64,000 bases of DNA from Mytilus californianus. Lineage: Eukaryota > Mollusca > Bivalvia > Mytilida > Mytilidae. Positions within the stretch are counted from its first letter, which is position 1. The number at the start of each line of letters is the position of its first letter. The position numbers were made by a program, and so were the translations under genes. The notes beneath the pieces were generated by a model, which worked only from the letters and a program-made list of their open reading frames with translations, was not told the DNA's origin and made no database searches. Below, piece by piece: positions 1 to 12,700 of the stretch. The stretch is taken from positions 5,533,501 to 5,597,500 of the forward strand of contig NW_026262701.1 in the NCBI RefSeq assembly GCF_021869535.1. The letters run 5' to 3'.

Positions 1-833
1 CCATACACTTACACACAAGTTATTGTCCTGAAACTAGAAAAATGCTTGTTTTTTGCACCTTTTTGGCCCCTAATTCCTAAAATTTTGAGGCAATTACCCC
101 CAAAATCAACCCCAGCCTTCCATTTGTGGTATAGTACCTTGCAGTACAATTTCAGAGAGATCCATGCACTTGAACACAAGTTATTCTCTGGAAACTAGAA
201 AAATGCTTATTTTTGGCCCCCTATTCCTAAACGTTTTGGGCAATTACCCCCAAACTCAATTCCAGCTTTCCCTTTGTGATATGGAACCTTGTAGTACAAT
301 TTCATAAAGATCCATACACTAACACACAATTTATTGTCCAGAAACTAGAAAAATGCTTGTTTTTTGCACCTTTTTGGCCCCTAATTCCTAAAATTTTGAG
401 GCAATAACCCCCAAAATCAACCCCAGCCTTCCATTTGTGGTATGGTACCTTGCAGTACAATTTCAGAGAGATCCATACACTAACACACAAGTTATTGTCA
501 TGAAACTAGAAAAATGCTTCCCTTTGTGATATGGAACATTGTGGTACAATTTCAGAGAGATCCATACACTAACACACAAGTTATGTCTGGAAGTTACAAA
601 AATGCTTATTTTTGGCCTTTTTTTGGCCCCTAATTCCTTAACTCTTGGTACCATAATCCCCAAAATCAATCCCAACCTTCCTTTTGTGGTATTGAACCTT
701 ATGGTAAAATTTCATAGAGATCCATTCATTTAAACTAAAGTTAGAGTGCGAAAACCAATGTGTCTTCGGATGACGACGACACCAACGTCATACCAATATG
801 CGACCACAAAATTTTTTTGCGGTCGTATAAAAA
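1..833. repeat. Tandem ~175-bp repeat ending in a GC-stem hairpin
   Basis: About four degenerate units contain TTTGGCCCCTAATTCC, CCCCAAAATCAA and AGAGATCCATACACT. The array ends at a hairpin (799-828) in which CGACC pairs with GGTCG, followed by AAAA. The same family recurs at 5420-6318. Short ORFs across it have no coding character. It lies in an intron of, or downstream of, the minus-strand gene. Confidence 0.85.
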
Positions 834-3800
834 CTTGCAATAATGTTTGAATTTACATTAAGTGGTTTCAGAGGAGAAGATTTCTTAAAAAAGTTTATGA
901 CAATGAAGACGAAAGACAAGAACAGAAGATAACGATGGACACAAAATTATTACACTAGCTCACATGGCCTATATATAGGGCAAGACAAGCTAAGAAAATG
1001 ATAATTTCAAAGTAGAATAAAATGTTCCGCAGAGGTTGAACCCTGAACAGTTGGGGCAAGTATGGATGTAACGGTTTATTTCTTCCTCTGTGATATTTTA
1101 TCCTGGGTATAATTTGTCACAGAAATTTTTTTCCAGACATGGTATTTCACAGGTAGATTTTATCCAGAGGAGTGAAATTCTATCTGTCTTATGCAGATAG
1201 TATTGACCAGTATATGTTTCCCGTTCCATATTTCACAGAATCTTGTAAAATAGAGTCCCACTGTCTACTATGTAAGGTACTCGCAATCAATATATACCTG
1301 ACCATTATTATAAATGTTTCACCAAGGTAGAACATATTTGCATAATTTATCAATCAAAGGGAGGTAATTATGAGCCATTTATATTTTACAGATATTATAT
1401 TCCAGAGACCAGAATCTATTTCATAGTGAAATTTTTCCTTTATTCTTAATTTTTTATATTAATTTATATAAAAAGATGACTTAAAACATGATTTAAAAAA
1501 AAAACTATATTTCTACTTACTTTTTACAGAGGATGACCTTGAGGTCACTCCGATGTATTGCTATCGCCTAAATTTCCATTATGCAAATTAGTTTTGGGAT
1601 TTCAACCGATCTATAAAAATTATAGATCCGCGGTCATTACAAGTGAAAAAACTGCATTTTTATACCTGCGATTCCGTTCTCCGTTCGTACGATGTTTCAT
1701 CAAAAAATGGAATCATTTCAGTTGTTGATTTAGTACTGAAAATTTGACTGAATTATCTCCTTATTAAATACGTTTTTATATGTTTAATAGGTGTTTAAGA
1801 AAGAGGTCAGGTGCTCATGTTCATTCATAAAATTATCGTTCATTCATGAATTTATCGTAAAATCAAAATCACTACACAGGTCACACAGGTTGTATACGTG
1901 GTGTCAAAAGATTACCTGTATAGTATCTAAAAATAGACAAACTTAACTGACTCCCCTTACTGTAGTGTGTGATAACATTTTGTGAGGGAATTCGATGTTT
2001 GCTATACCACTGTTCATTTCAACGCACATTATGACGATACCACTTTATCAATATGAATAAAAATTTTTGCAGTGTTTTAAGAAATAATTTTACTTTAAAA
2101 TCGCGTATCATTTGTGAACTATTAAATGTTTTACAAGGACGAATTTTCTGTATAAAGTCAATAATTGTGTGAACTTTTGAAGCCCAAACTTTTTATAGCC
2201 TTAAATACGCTAATGAAAGATCCGAAAACTATACCCATACAGAACGACATGTTTTTGAAATTGTAGCAAAACTTTTGGTTGACAAATTTTAATTCGTTAT
2301 TGCATAAATATTAACTTGAAATATCTGTCATTTTCTCCCTACCCAGTTTACCTCTATTACTCATTATGATGTGGACTTGACATTGTTATTGAATCTTATG
2401 CAATTTGATTGGATTAAGTTATTATTAGATTACCTTCAAACTGTTCATGCTTTTTCGTACGAGTATATTGATTAAATCAGAGCGTGCATGAATGTGTACA
2501 GAAAATTAAATGACCTGCAAACTGGACACTGGACCAGTCCATATTACGTTTTATCAATGAATAGATTTTTTTTTATTTCCCAAATTACAGTGCCCATAAA
2601 GGGCATAAAATCAGATACAATTGATTTACATAATTGGTAACAACAACAATAATAGCGGCATATAAATAGATATTTAGTATATAAGCATTGGTCAGAATCA
2701 GATGAACGAAACTTAAGGTATGAAAGGTAACAATTGCCACTTTTTATCTTTTCACATAATTTTCCACATACACATTAGATAAATTATTTTTGATAGCCTA
2801 TTGCGGAGAAAAAAGAGAAAGTTTACTGTATTAACGTTCTATTCCATTAAATACGCCATTTTTCGAAGATAAATGCAGAAAAACATTTATGAACGGCTAC
2901 GCCAGGTAAAATTGTTGTTAATCCTAAAAAAAATACAATTTTCAGTTTCATTAGAATATTATAATAATAATAAATCCCAAATTTATGTAGTCATTAGATA
3001 AAGTCCGTATATGTCCGATCTGCCTATTTTTGGACATCAAAAGACAATACGATCGTTTTAAGGTCAATTTCGTCTACCTCACACAATCTTGTTGGGCACT
3101 ATAATGAAATGGACCTGAAATTTATTTCACATGTTTCCTGAAAATTGATAAATATCAAAGCAACATAGAGCTGTTTGTTCTAGTTCGTATAATGACAATT
3201 TAATGTCATGTTTGTTTGTGATGACCCCCCTTTTCGGGATTGCATCAGAATTATAGTTATCTCGTATCGCATGAGGATGACACATGTCAACTGAGCAATT
3301 ATGTTTGGGACTTAGTTTTAAGAAATGATGTCAAAGTAACATTATGAAAATATTTTTAGTAAGCTGAAATATATATTTATTTTTTACATGTTTATGTCTT
3401 GTAAGATATTTTATTTCTGTCCCGTTTTTCAACATTAGCGTCTGGAAAGTTGAAATGTTTTAACTGAATGGTTAATTTAAATTAATTATGAAAATGGTTA
3501 AAATTAAATCAATAAAGGAAATTATTGCCCAGTTACAAACACTACCAGGGGATAATCCATAATGATTTTTTTTTCAGTTATATGTTTCAGCACATGTATA
3601 ATTAACCCCAACTTTAGCCTGGTAAACTTGTTGTCTCCTTGTAAAATATAAAACATATTTAAAATGATTTCCTGCTAAAGTCTTATATTGATATAAAGTT
3701 AAAACCGTCTTGCTTCTCACTAGTCAACACTCCTGTCCTGTCAGGTTTAATTCTTATATATATGGATGAAAAATAAAAGTCCACAAAACATTAACATGGC

Positions 3801-4779
3801 AGCAATTGCTTTTACAGCCTTTAAGACTTTGATTTTTTTTTACAGAAGAGTGTCCACCATGCACTTGCATTACACTATAATAATAGTAGAATAGTATGAT
3901 ATACAAATAGATGAAAATTATATATACATGCAACCGTAATATTAATATAATATATAACAACAAACCAGTGTATTCTCTGGAACTATTATTATATTAGTAT
4001 AATAGTCTAAGGTATACTGATTTGTATCACTACAATATAATAGTTATTACAGTGAGGTTGAATTTCCTGTCATTTATTCATCATCCAAGCACGAACTTGT
4101 ATAAGAAAAAAAAATCTCTGTAAATTAACCTCAGTTTCAGGTATAGAGATGTGATCTGTTTCTGTGACATGTGCTTTTGACCATCCACAAGAACCTGCGG
4201 TCATCCGATGTTCAGTACTTCAGTACTTTGATTTATTTGTACTGAGATCTGAAAACAACTCACTTTTACCTGTATTTCACTTACCTTATTTTATATATTA
4301 AATTGATCATGATATCATTTCACAATTAAGATCTGTGAAATTACTACTGGTTTTGTTTCATATCTTTCATGATATTTGTCTTTTAAAAGAATGATATTTA
4401 CTTTAATATTTCAGGATATTATTTTCAATTATAATCTGTGAAATTATTTCCCATTATAATACATTTATTTGTTTTTTTATTTACTAATTCAGCTTATATT
4501 CAAATACACTATTATTAGTACATAGTATTTGCAAAGATTAAGTTTTTTTATTAACTATTCAATATTTTAACTTCCCAGATAGAATTTCACGGCAATGGGT
4601 AATATATCACAGTGAAATATTTTCCTCCGGATAAAAAAATAACAACAACTTCTGTAACATATTTTCATCCGGATAGAATTTTGCTTTACATGGACACTAC
4701 ATTCAAGCTTGATACAGCTCTGAATTTGGATTGTGATTAAATATTTGACACATCATAGGTTTCTCACACAGAATAAATG
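834..4779. other. AT-rich intronic sequence, no gene recognised
   Basis: I see no exon with supporting homology or phase here. Two short stretches (1030-1065 and 4680-4760) belong to the family containing AACAGTTGGGGCAA and ATTCAAGCTTGATACAG, which is also at 26140-26300, 27625-27800 and 45640-45835. The rest looks unique or highly decayed. Confidence 0.5.
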
Positions 4780-5420
4780 TGGTCAAAGAACTGAAAAATT
4801 AAAATTGGACTTTTAATCCTTTTATGGTCCAATATCCATTATCTGAATACATGGTTAGGTAGATTCAGCATATCATAGAACCCCAAGAGTTTAGTTTTTG
4901 TTGAATTCAAAAAAAGTTCAATTTTGGACCCTAACCACATTGGACCTCAATGTGGACCAATTTGATAACAGGGCCCTGAAAATCCAAAATCTAAATACAA
5001 GGTTAAATTCAGTATATCAAAGAACCCCATATGTTCAATTTTGGAACCTCGATTTGGACAGATTAAATATATCCAAGTTCACCAAGAATTTAACTATAAA
5101 TGGACAATATGAGCTAAGTTTTTAAAGGGGTTCGCTTCATCAAAAAAAAATATATATATCATTCTGAAAAGTAATTTATACAGAATAACAAACAAACCTA
5201 TCACGAAGTTCTTCAAAAAGTATAATTTTGGACCCTTTAGACCTTAATATGGACCAATTCAAAAACAGGGCCCAAAATCCTAATTCTAAATACAGGGTTA
5301 GATTCAGCATGTTAAAGAACCCCACCAATTCAAGACATTGAATTAAACCTCATTGAAATTTGCCAAGAAATAAGCAATTCATACAAAGTAATACAAAAGT
5401 ATTGTTTTTGGACCCTTTTT
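4780..5420. repeat. Interspersed repeat with TTGGACC / GGGCCC motifs
   Basis: Two or three diverged units share CAATTTTGGACC, GGACCAATT, AACAGGGCCC and AAAGAACCCCA. The 75-codon ORF at 4898-5125 is part of this repeat and shows no protein-like conservation between the units. Confidence 0.7.
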
Positions 5421-6318
5421 CTCCTAAACTGTTAGGGTCATAACCCCCAAAATCAATCCCAACCTTCCTTTTAAGGCATAAAACCTTGTGGCACAATTAA
5501 AAAGCAATCCATAGACTTATACTCAAGTTATTGTCCAGAAACCAGAAAATCCTAATATTTTGGCCCCTAATTAATCCTAAACAATTTGGGCCATGACCCT
5601 CCAAAATCAATCCCAACCTTCATTTTGAGGTATGGAACCTTGTGGTAAAATTTCATAGAGATCCATATACTTATACACAAGTTACTGTCCTGAAACAAGA
5701 AAAATGCATGTTTTAGGCCCCTTTTGGCCCTTAATTACTAAACAGCTATGACAATAACCACTAAAATCAATCCCAACCTTCCTATTATGGTATGAAACCT
5801 TGTGCTGAAATTTCATAGAGATCCATACACTTATACTCAACTTATTGTCTGTGAACCAAAATGTCTTCAGACAACAAGAAAAATGCTTGTTTTTGATCCC
5901 TTTTTTGCCCTTAATTACTAAACAGCTATGACATAACCCCCAAAATCAATCCCAACCTTTCTATTATGGTATGAAACCTTGTGCTAAAATTTCATAGAGA
6001 TCCATACACTTATACTCAACTTATTGTCTGCGAACCAAAATGTCTTCCGACGACAAATGTCTTTGGACGACAAGAAAAATGCTTGTTGTTGGTCCCTTTT
6101 TGGCCCTTAATTACTAAACAGCTATGACAATAACCCCCAAAATCCATCCCAACCTTCTTATAATGGTATGGCACCTTGTGCTAAAATTTCATAGAGATCC
6201 AAATACTAATACGTATACTCAAGTTATTGTCTGTGAACCAAAATGTCTTTGGATGACAACGCAGACATCGCCATTATGAGCATAATACGAACACAAAATT
6301 TTGCGGTCGTATAAAAAG
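5420..6318. repeat. Tandem repeat array, same family as 1-833, ending in hairpin
   Basis: Four to five units of about 170-190 bp with TTGGCCCTTAATTACTAAACAG, ATCAATCCCAACCTTC-type and AGAGATCCATACACTTATACTC-type segments. It ends in the hairpin at 6285-6312 (ATACG...CGTAT) followed by AAAA, 73 bases from the donor of exon 7 of the minus gene. Confidence 0.85.
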
Positions 6319-6390
6319 GATGCTGTAAAGACTGGCATTTAAACAAAAAATTAAAAAGAAAGCAAATCTAAAAAAATGTGTTTGGCTCAC

Positions 6391-6701
6391 ACTAGAAAAC
6401 ATAGAATCAAAAGCTCCACCAAACATCAATTTAATTCCTTTGACACAGACATTCCTTAGCCCTTCATTTATCTCTTTCATTTTTGATATCATTTCTTCTC
6501 CATTTAAACCATCAGTTTGCATAGACTTTAACTGCCAGGCTGGTTGAAATGCCAATATTGAAAATTCTGTTTCTTCTTGAAGTAACTTGTCGTACTGATT
6601 CTTTCCAAAGAAATTTTTAACTGATTCTTTCAAACTACCCAAAATGCCTTTTCCTAATCTTGGATCCTCCCTAACAATTCCATCATAGCAATGGTGAATA
6701 C
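6391..6701 (-). CDS. RNF213: RNF213-like (minus gene) exon 7: segment after the CBM20-like domain
   Basis: The exon is 311 nt, entering in phase 1 after acceptor TATCATTTCAG and probably ending at CTAGT|GTGAGC in phase 0. An alternative donor two bases upstream would leave phase 1. It encodes IHHCYDGIVREDPRLGKG, then a helical segment containing EETEFSILAFQPAWQLKS. Vertebrate RNF213 follows its CBM20-like domain with a similar WHQYYDIV stretch and an FSILQTWD motif. It is separated from exon 6 by a 12.8-kb repeat-filled intron. No later exon is seen down to position 1, so the next intron exceeds 6.3 kb. Confidence 0.82.
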
Positions 6702-9700
6702 CTGAAATGATATATAATATAAATATATAGCAAAAATAACATCAAACCACCTTCTGGAAAAGACAGCTTAAGTTATCAAGCTAACTAGAAAGACCTACTG
6801 TGATTTCACAATTCAATTTTGCATTTAATATAATGAATCTGTAATGAATCTTCAACAACAGATGATTACTGTATTTGATTCCTGTACATGTTGTTTTAGA
6901 ATAATAGTACTGTATTTGAAGAATTGCCACCATCTAATGAGAATTTGACAATTACAAATCCAGTTTTACTGTCAACACAGTGTGGAACCAGATATACTGA
7001 TATTTGTGAACATAAAATCCTAAATTGATGATGGCATCCTTTTCAAATACAGTGCTGAACATTTTAAAAATACAAGAAACTTCAACTGAGATTGAGCTAA
7101 TTACTCTGACTGTCAACATCCCAATATTCTCTAACTCCACATGTTAAAAAATGATATACCATATTTTTATGATGGCTCAATCTGAATATATTTCTTTTAA
7201 AAAAGTACATCAGTATTTTGCATTTTATATGGAGATGACAGCCAAGCAACATATCCCAGTGTCAGTTTTATGTAGATAGTATTAATTTTAAATGACCATG
7301 CCCCTAGAGGCCATACAAAAAGTTGTTCGGAAATTCCTACAGCAGTGGTAAAGTCAGTATTTATAAGGTGACATGTGAATCAAGTTATAACTTTCAATAC
7401 ATAGTAGTTTAAAAAAAAAACACTAATTACTAGATAACCCCAAAATACATTTATTTTTCTATCTTTCAGTTCTTAGGGCAACTATCTTTTTTTTTTAAAT
7501 ACCTTTGGCACTGACAACTATCATTTTAATTACAAACCAATTTTCATGAACCTATCTTAGATAGTACAAAAGTAGTTTTGGGACTATCATTATATTTTTT
7601 GGGAAGGAGGGGCTTGAAGATTTAAAGGGTTGCATTATTCTCTAGTTGATATTACTCAAGTTCCAAACATAATGATACTTGTAATTCAAGTTTGAACTTT
7701 CTATCCCTAGGAGTTTAGGAGAAGTTACTGAATGAATGGTAATCTTATTATTGTTTTGCCTATAATTCTGTCCATAAGGCAAATATAAAAATTCAAATAC
7801 CTATAGAACAATTTACATTTATAACTGTCAACAATGTCCCCGTTTGAACAATTTGGCTTTCACTTCTTTCAATGTGTAAAGCAAGGGTCTAGAAAATTCA
7901 TTTTAGCCAGTGATGACTGATTTGAATTTAGAATTATTGAAATGAAATTCCCTATTTTGGGCAAAGTGAAAATTACAGAGATTCAACAAACGCAAAAATA
8001 CACTTCCTGTATTCACCTCTTAAATAACTTTTCTTATACATGTATGTAGATTTCATATTTTGTTTTTTCTTTTGAAAGAAAGATATTGTTCATCTTTAAT
8101 CATTTATCTTTCAGACATAATTAATAGAATCAAATTATGTAATGTAAATCAAAAGTAATAGTCAATGAATAAATCTATCATTTCTATATATCAAACATTT
8201 AATATATACATTTTTGGATTCAATAATGAGGACTCTGTTTAATTATGTAAGACTGAAGTTGATTAACCTGAATAATACAATCGTTATATTCCGTTGATCT
8301 TCGATTACTTCATAAATGCCGGAATGCATGGACAATGAAAAATCTTCAATCAATCATTCCGAATAAGCTCTGGATTTACCTATCTCGATAAAGTTGAGCT
8401 GATTGCTGATTGGTCACTTCTTCTATCTACAGGGCACCAATCAAAATCCAGGATTCGTGAAGAGTTTTTATCGTGTTAGGAATTCAGGCCCTTGCAAGTA
8501 GGATAGATCGATTATGGTGAGGGATTGAATTATTCGGGTTAGAGGTTAATTAGTAATTTGGTCAATATGATTGGCATTTAAGGAGGTGGGACATTGTAAT
8601 TAAGGCCCCACCTTGTCTCTGATTGTTTGGTGATCATGGCAGTTGTCAATCAAGTAGGTATTGTTTCATTACTCTTACCTAATTAAAATGACAAAACTGA
8701 CCTTCAAATTGACAAATCTGAAAGACATACATACTTGAATGTAAAGCTATAAAGATATAACCCAAAATTTCACAGTTCATATGTGCACAGACATGAGAAA
8801 TATAGAGAACTTTATTTCAGTATGTATAAATTTTGTAGATTTAGTAGCTAACCTGTACTACATCTTGTTTGGGAGACCAGTGCCTTAGGAAAGACTTGGA
8901 ACAATAGTTCCAATCTTTCCAAAAAACTAACAGAAACACTAAAGACACAAAGAACAGATCTATGAGTTTTCACAGTTACTGAAAGCTACTTCAAAAGCTA
9001 ACTACAACTAATACATAAATCATGTTTTCCAAATTAAAATCAATAATTACACATCCATTGGATTTATTGTAAAATGTCCAAAAAAATCTGAGAAAAACAT
9101 GACCTAGTGCAATATCAAAATATAAGTATTGGCTGGATATATAGGATAATAAGTGTTAAAACTGTATATGTTTTAATTTATTTATAACAAAATCAATGGA
9201 AGAACTGATAAAAACAATATTCAAAACTCTAATTACAATGTTGAATTTATAATCTTTTAGAATAAATTTAAAAAAAGGATTGATATATACTTACATGGAG
9301 TATACCTATAAGTGGACCTGTTTCTGTATTGTTACGAGTTACAATTTATGACTAAAATCAGCAAAGACCTATGGAAACAACACCTGATACAAAAATTTAA
9401 TAACACTTTTAGATATTTGGATGATATATTGGCTCTCAATAATGACGATTTCAGTATGTACACTAAAGAGATTTATCCTGCTGAACTGACTTTAAATAAA
9501 GATAATACTCACAATGAACACTGCCCCTTCCTGGATCTTGATATCTATATCTTTCACGGGAAGCTTAATACCAAAATTTACGATTAAAGAGATGATTTTT
9601 CATTTCCTATTGTTAAATATCCATTTTTAGATGGTGATGTTCCCTTGTCACCATCTTATGGTGTTTATATATCTCAACTTGTTCGGTTCGCTCTAGTATG

Positions 9701-12700
9701 TAACAACGTATTTGATTTTAACACAAGAAATTGCTGTATTACTGAAAAATTAATAAACCAGGGTTTTTGATATCACAAACTTGTCAAAAAATTTACTAAA
9801 TTTTGTCATCAGTACAAGGACACTATTCGTAAATATAAATCAACGTGAAGACATCTTATATGTTCAGGTATTTCACATCCAATCTTTTATGATAATATTC
9901 TATACAAAGCACAAAAATGTCCTCAAAAGCTAACCAAACCTTTAAACAGACTTATTCAGAAGGGATATAGTTACGATACTGTTGTCAGGTCATTAAAGAT
10001 GGCATTTTTTGGAATTAATATTGATTCACTCATAGGGTCTTTGCATCTGAAATAAACACATTTATTCTAAAACCAGTTGTTGGTATGATACAGGCTATGT
10101 TCTTCACGTATATTTTATGATGGTATGATACTAAACCCCTAACTGGAGGGATTGTGCTTGATTTTCATATGATGAAGACATTATCTTTCAATCAGTTTAA
10201 TTGAGGTCTTGAGCTGGCATTTCAGTAACTGGTAGTAGCCCCTTGTTAATTTATGATATCATTGTCATTTTGCTTAGTTTCTTCTGTTACCTATTCTAAC
10301 ATCGGACTTGACTTCTTTTAAACTGAGTTTTATTGTGCGTGTTGCTGTATGTTTGTTTATTCTACATTTGCTAGAGGTATAGGGGTAGGGTTGAGATCTC
10401 ACAAAACATGTTTAACCCCGCCGCATTTTTGCACCTGTCCCAAGTCAGGAACCTCTGGCAATTGTTAGTCTTGTATGTTTTTTTTTTAATTTTGGTTCAT
10501 TTATATGTTTCGGAGTGTAGTGTGAGGTCCATTTTCTATGAACTAGTACACATTTTTGTTAAGGGGCCAGTTGAAGCCCGCCTCTGGGTGTGGGATTTTC
10601 TCGCTGTGTTGAAGACCCATTGGTGGCCTTCGGCTGTTGTCTGCTCTTTGGTCGGGTTGTTGTCTCTTTGACATATTCCCCATTTCCATTCTCAATTTTA
10701 ATAGCAATGCAACTTTATAGAAAATATCATTGATCTATCACAAGTAGTTCCTATCAAACTAACTTAAGCTGAAAAAGTAACATTGAAAATTGCTAATTAA
10801 TTCAAAGTCACTAGACCATGACCTACGGGGCAGGGTTTCAAAATAGCCGTCAAACTGATCCGTAATGATAATAATGCAACTTCATACAAAATATCATTGA
10901 TCTATCACAAGTAGTTCCAATCAATCTAACTTAAGCAGAAAACTTAACATTGAAAATTGCTAATTAATTCAAAGTCACTAAACCATGGCCTAGGGGGCGG
11001 GGGCCTGAAAATAGTATTAAAATCATATGAATTATAATTGGAGTTTATTATGAACTTATAAGCTCACTCTATTGGGTAGTTATTTATCTTTGCACACGGT
11101 CAATGATGTCACAATGCACATTCCATTCTAATCTAATTTTGCTACGTCATTACTTCACACGATGTTAGTGTCTGCAAGTAATACATGAACTTCTATTGTT
11201 TTGGTCAGCGTTTTGACACCATACTGACGTATGGTCTCAACACATCATTTGACACCATGCTGAAGTATAGTCAAAGTTAATTATTTTGTTACCATATTGA
11301 CGTATGGTCTAAGTACCTCATTTTGACACCATACTGACGTATGGTCTAAGTACCTCATTTGACACCATACTAACGTATGGTCTAAGTACCTCATTTTGAC
11401 ACCATACTGATGTATGGTTTAAATTACCTCTTTTTGATACAATACTGATATAGTCTAAGAAACCTCTTTTTGACACCATACTGACGTATGGTCTAAGAAC
11501 CTCATTTTGATACCATACTGACGTATGGTCTAGAGCAGCATCTTGTTATTTTTATACCATACTAATGTATGGTTTTGACTTTGCTATTGTTGGTACAATA
11601 CGTATTTATGAACTTATTATATTTGTGTATGTTAAAATCTTACTTTTTCTTTATTTTATGAATGGCTATTTCGATACAAAATTTTAGTCAATCTCTAAAA
11701 AATATATCTCAATTCCAAGTTTCAAGATTTGGCTGTAGTTATCTCCCTTTGCATATGGAGATAGAACATTATACATTATTGGTTTTTACCATGCAGTTGT
11801 ATAAGTCACCAGTTGGTCCAAGGACACAGTTATCGTCCTTTGGTTTTCGTTGTCTACAAATATAGTCCCTAGTGTGAACAGTGTATAACTTGCATTTTTT
11901 TTTTATACACTTTCCCAATTTATTTCTTGATATTTTATGCATGAAATATTAAGTAAGGGGATGAAATTACATGTTAAAAAAATTTGGGTGCTGAATCTTT
12001 ATGTTAAGTAGTGATTTGGTCCAGTTAAAAAAGGTCAAAAATTAGAATGTCTGAAGCTGTCAAACTGAATTTTAGCCCCCCTTAACACAGAATTGTCAAT
12101 ATTTTGAGTTAGAGCTGGTACAAGTTTCTATAATTTTGATATTATTTGTATCAATAGTAGTACACTACACTGTAAAAATCTTTTTAAGATAGAGCAGGTG
12201 CGATTTTTTTAATTTGAATTTATTGTCTAAAAGAAATGCACTACGAAATAACTGTGTTCTCGGGCCTAAGAGAGGAATTCCGTAAATGTAGATTCTGTAC
12301 TTTGGCAACTTTCCTGAATGGTTTGCTGGTTTCAATTTGTCAAACTCAATAAAAGTAAAGCATTTACATCTTTGTTTGACAGAAATTCTGTTTAAATGTC
12401 CCATTTTTGGCATTATACGGCTAAAATAAGCATTTTAAAGCAGTTTCCATTTTATGCCTAAGAGCCATGCTGACTTTCTATCTGACAGCTTTTTATGTTC
12501 CTGATATTTGTGTTTCTATGCTTAAATCAAATTTAATTAACCATTTGTGAACTCGGAATCTAGAGAAAAGTAGATTATCACAGAAAAAATGTGCAGAATA
12601 TTTGTATTTATGTCCCTGGTTAAACGGCCTTGTTTGATGTATGTGAAATGTGAAGAGCTTTGTACATAAAATCTGTAGTCCATCACAAATATTTCACTAA

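Noticed and set aside
10408-10671. 87-codon ORF
   Set aside because: It lies in a repeat tail that recurs inverted at 54600-54775 and 36140-36340 with broken frames.
11213-11575. CRISPR-like array
   Set aside because: The palindromic repeats are separated by related, not unique, spacers, in a eukaryotic genome with no cas genes.
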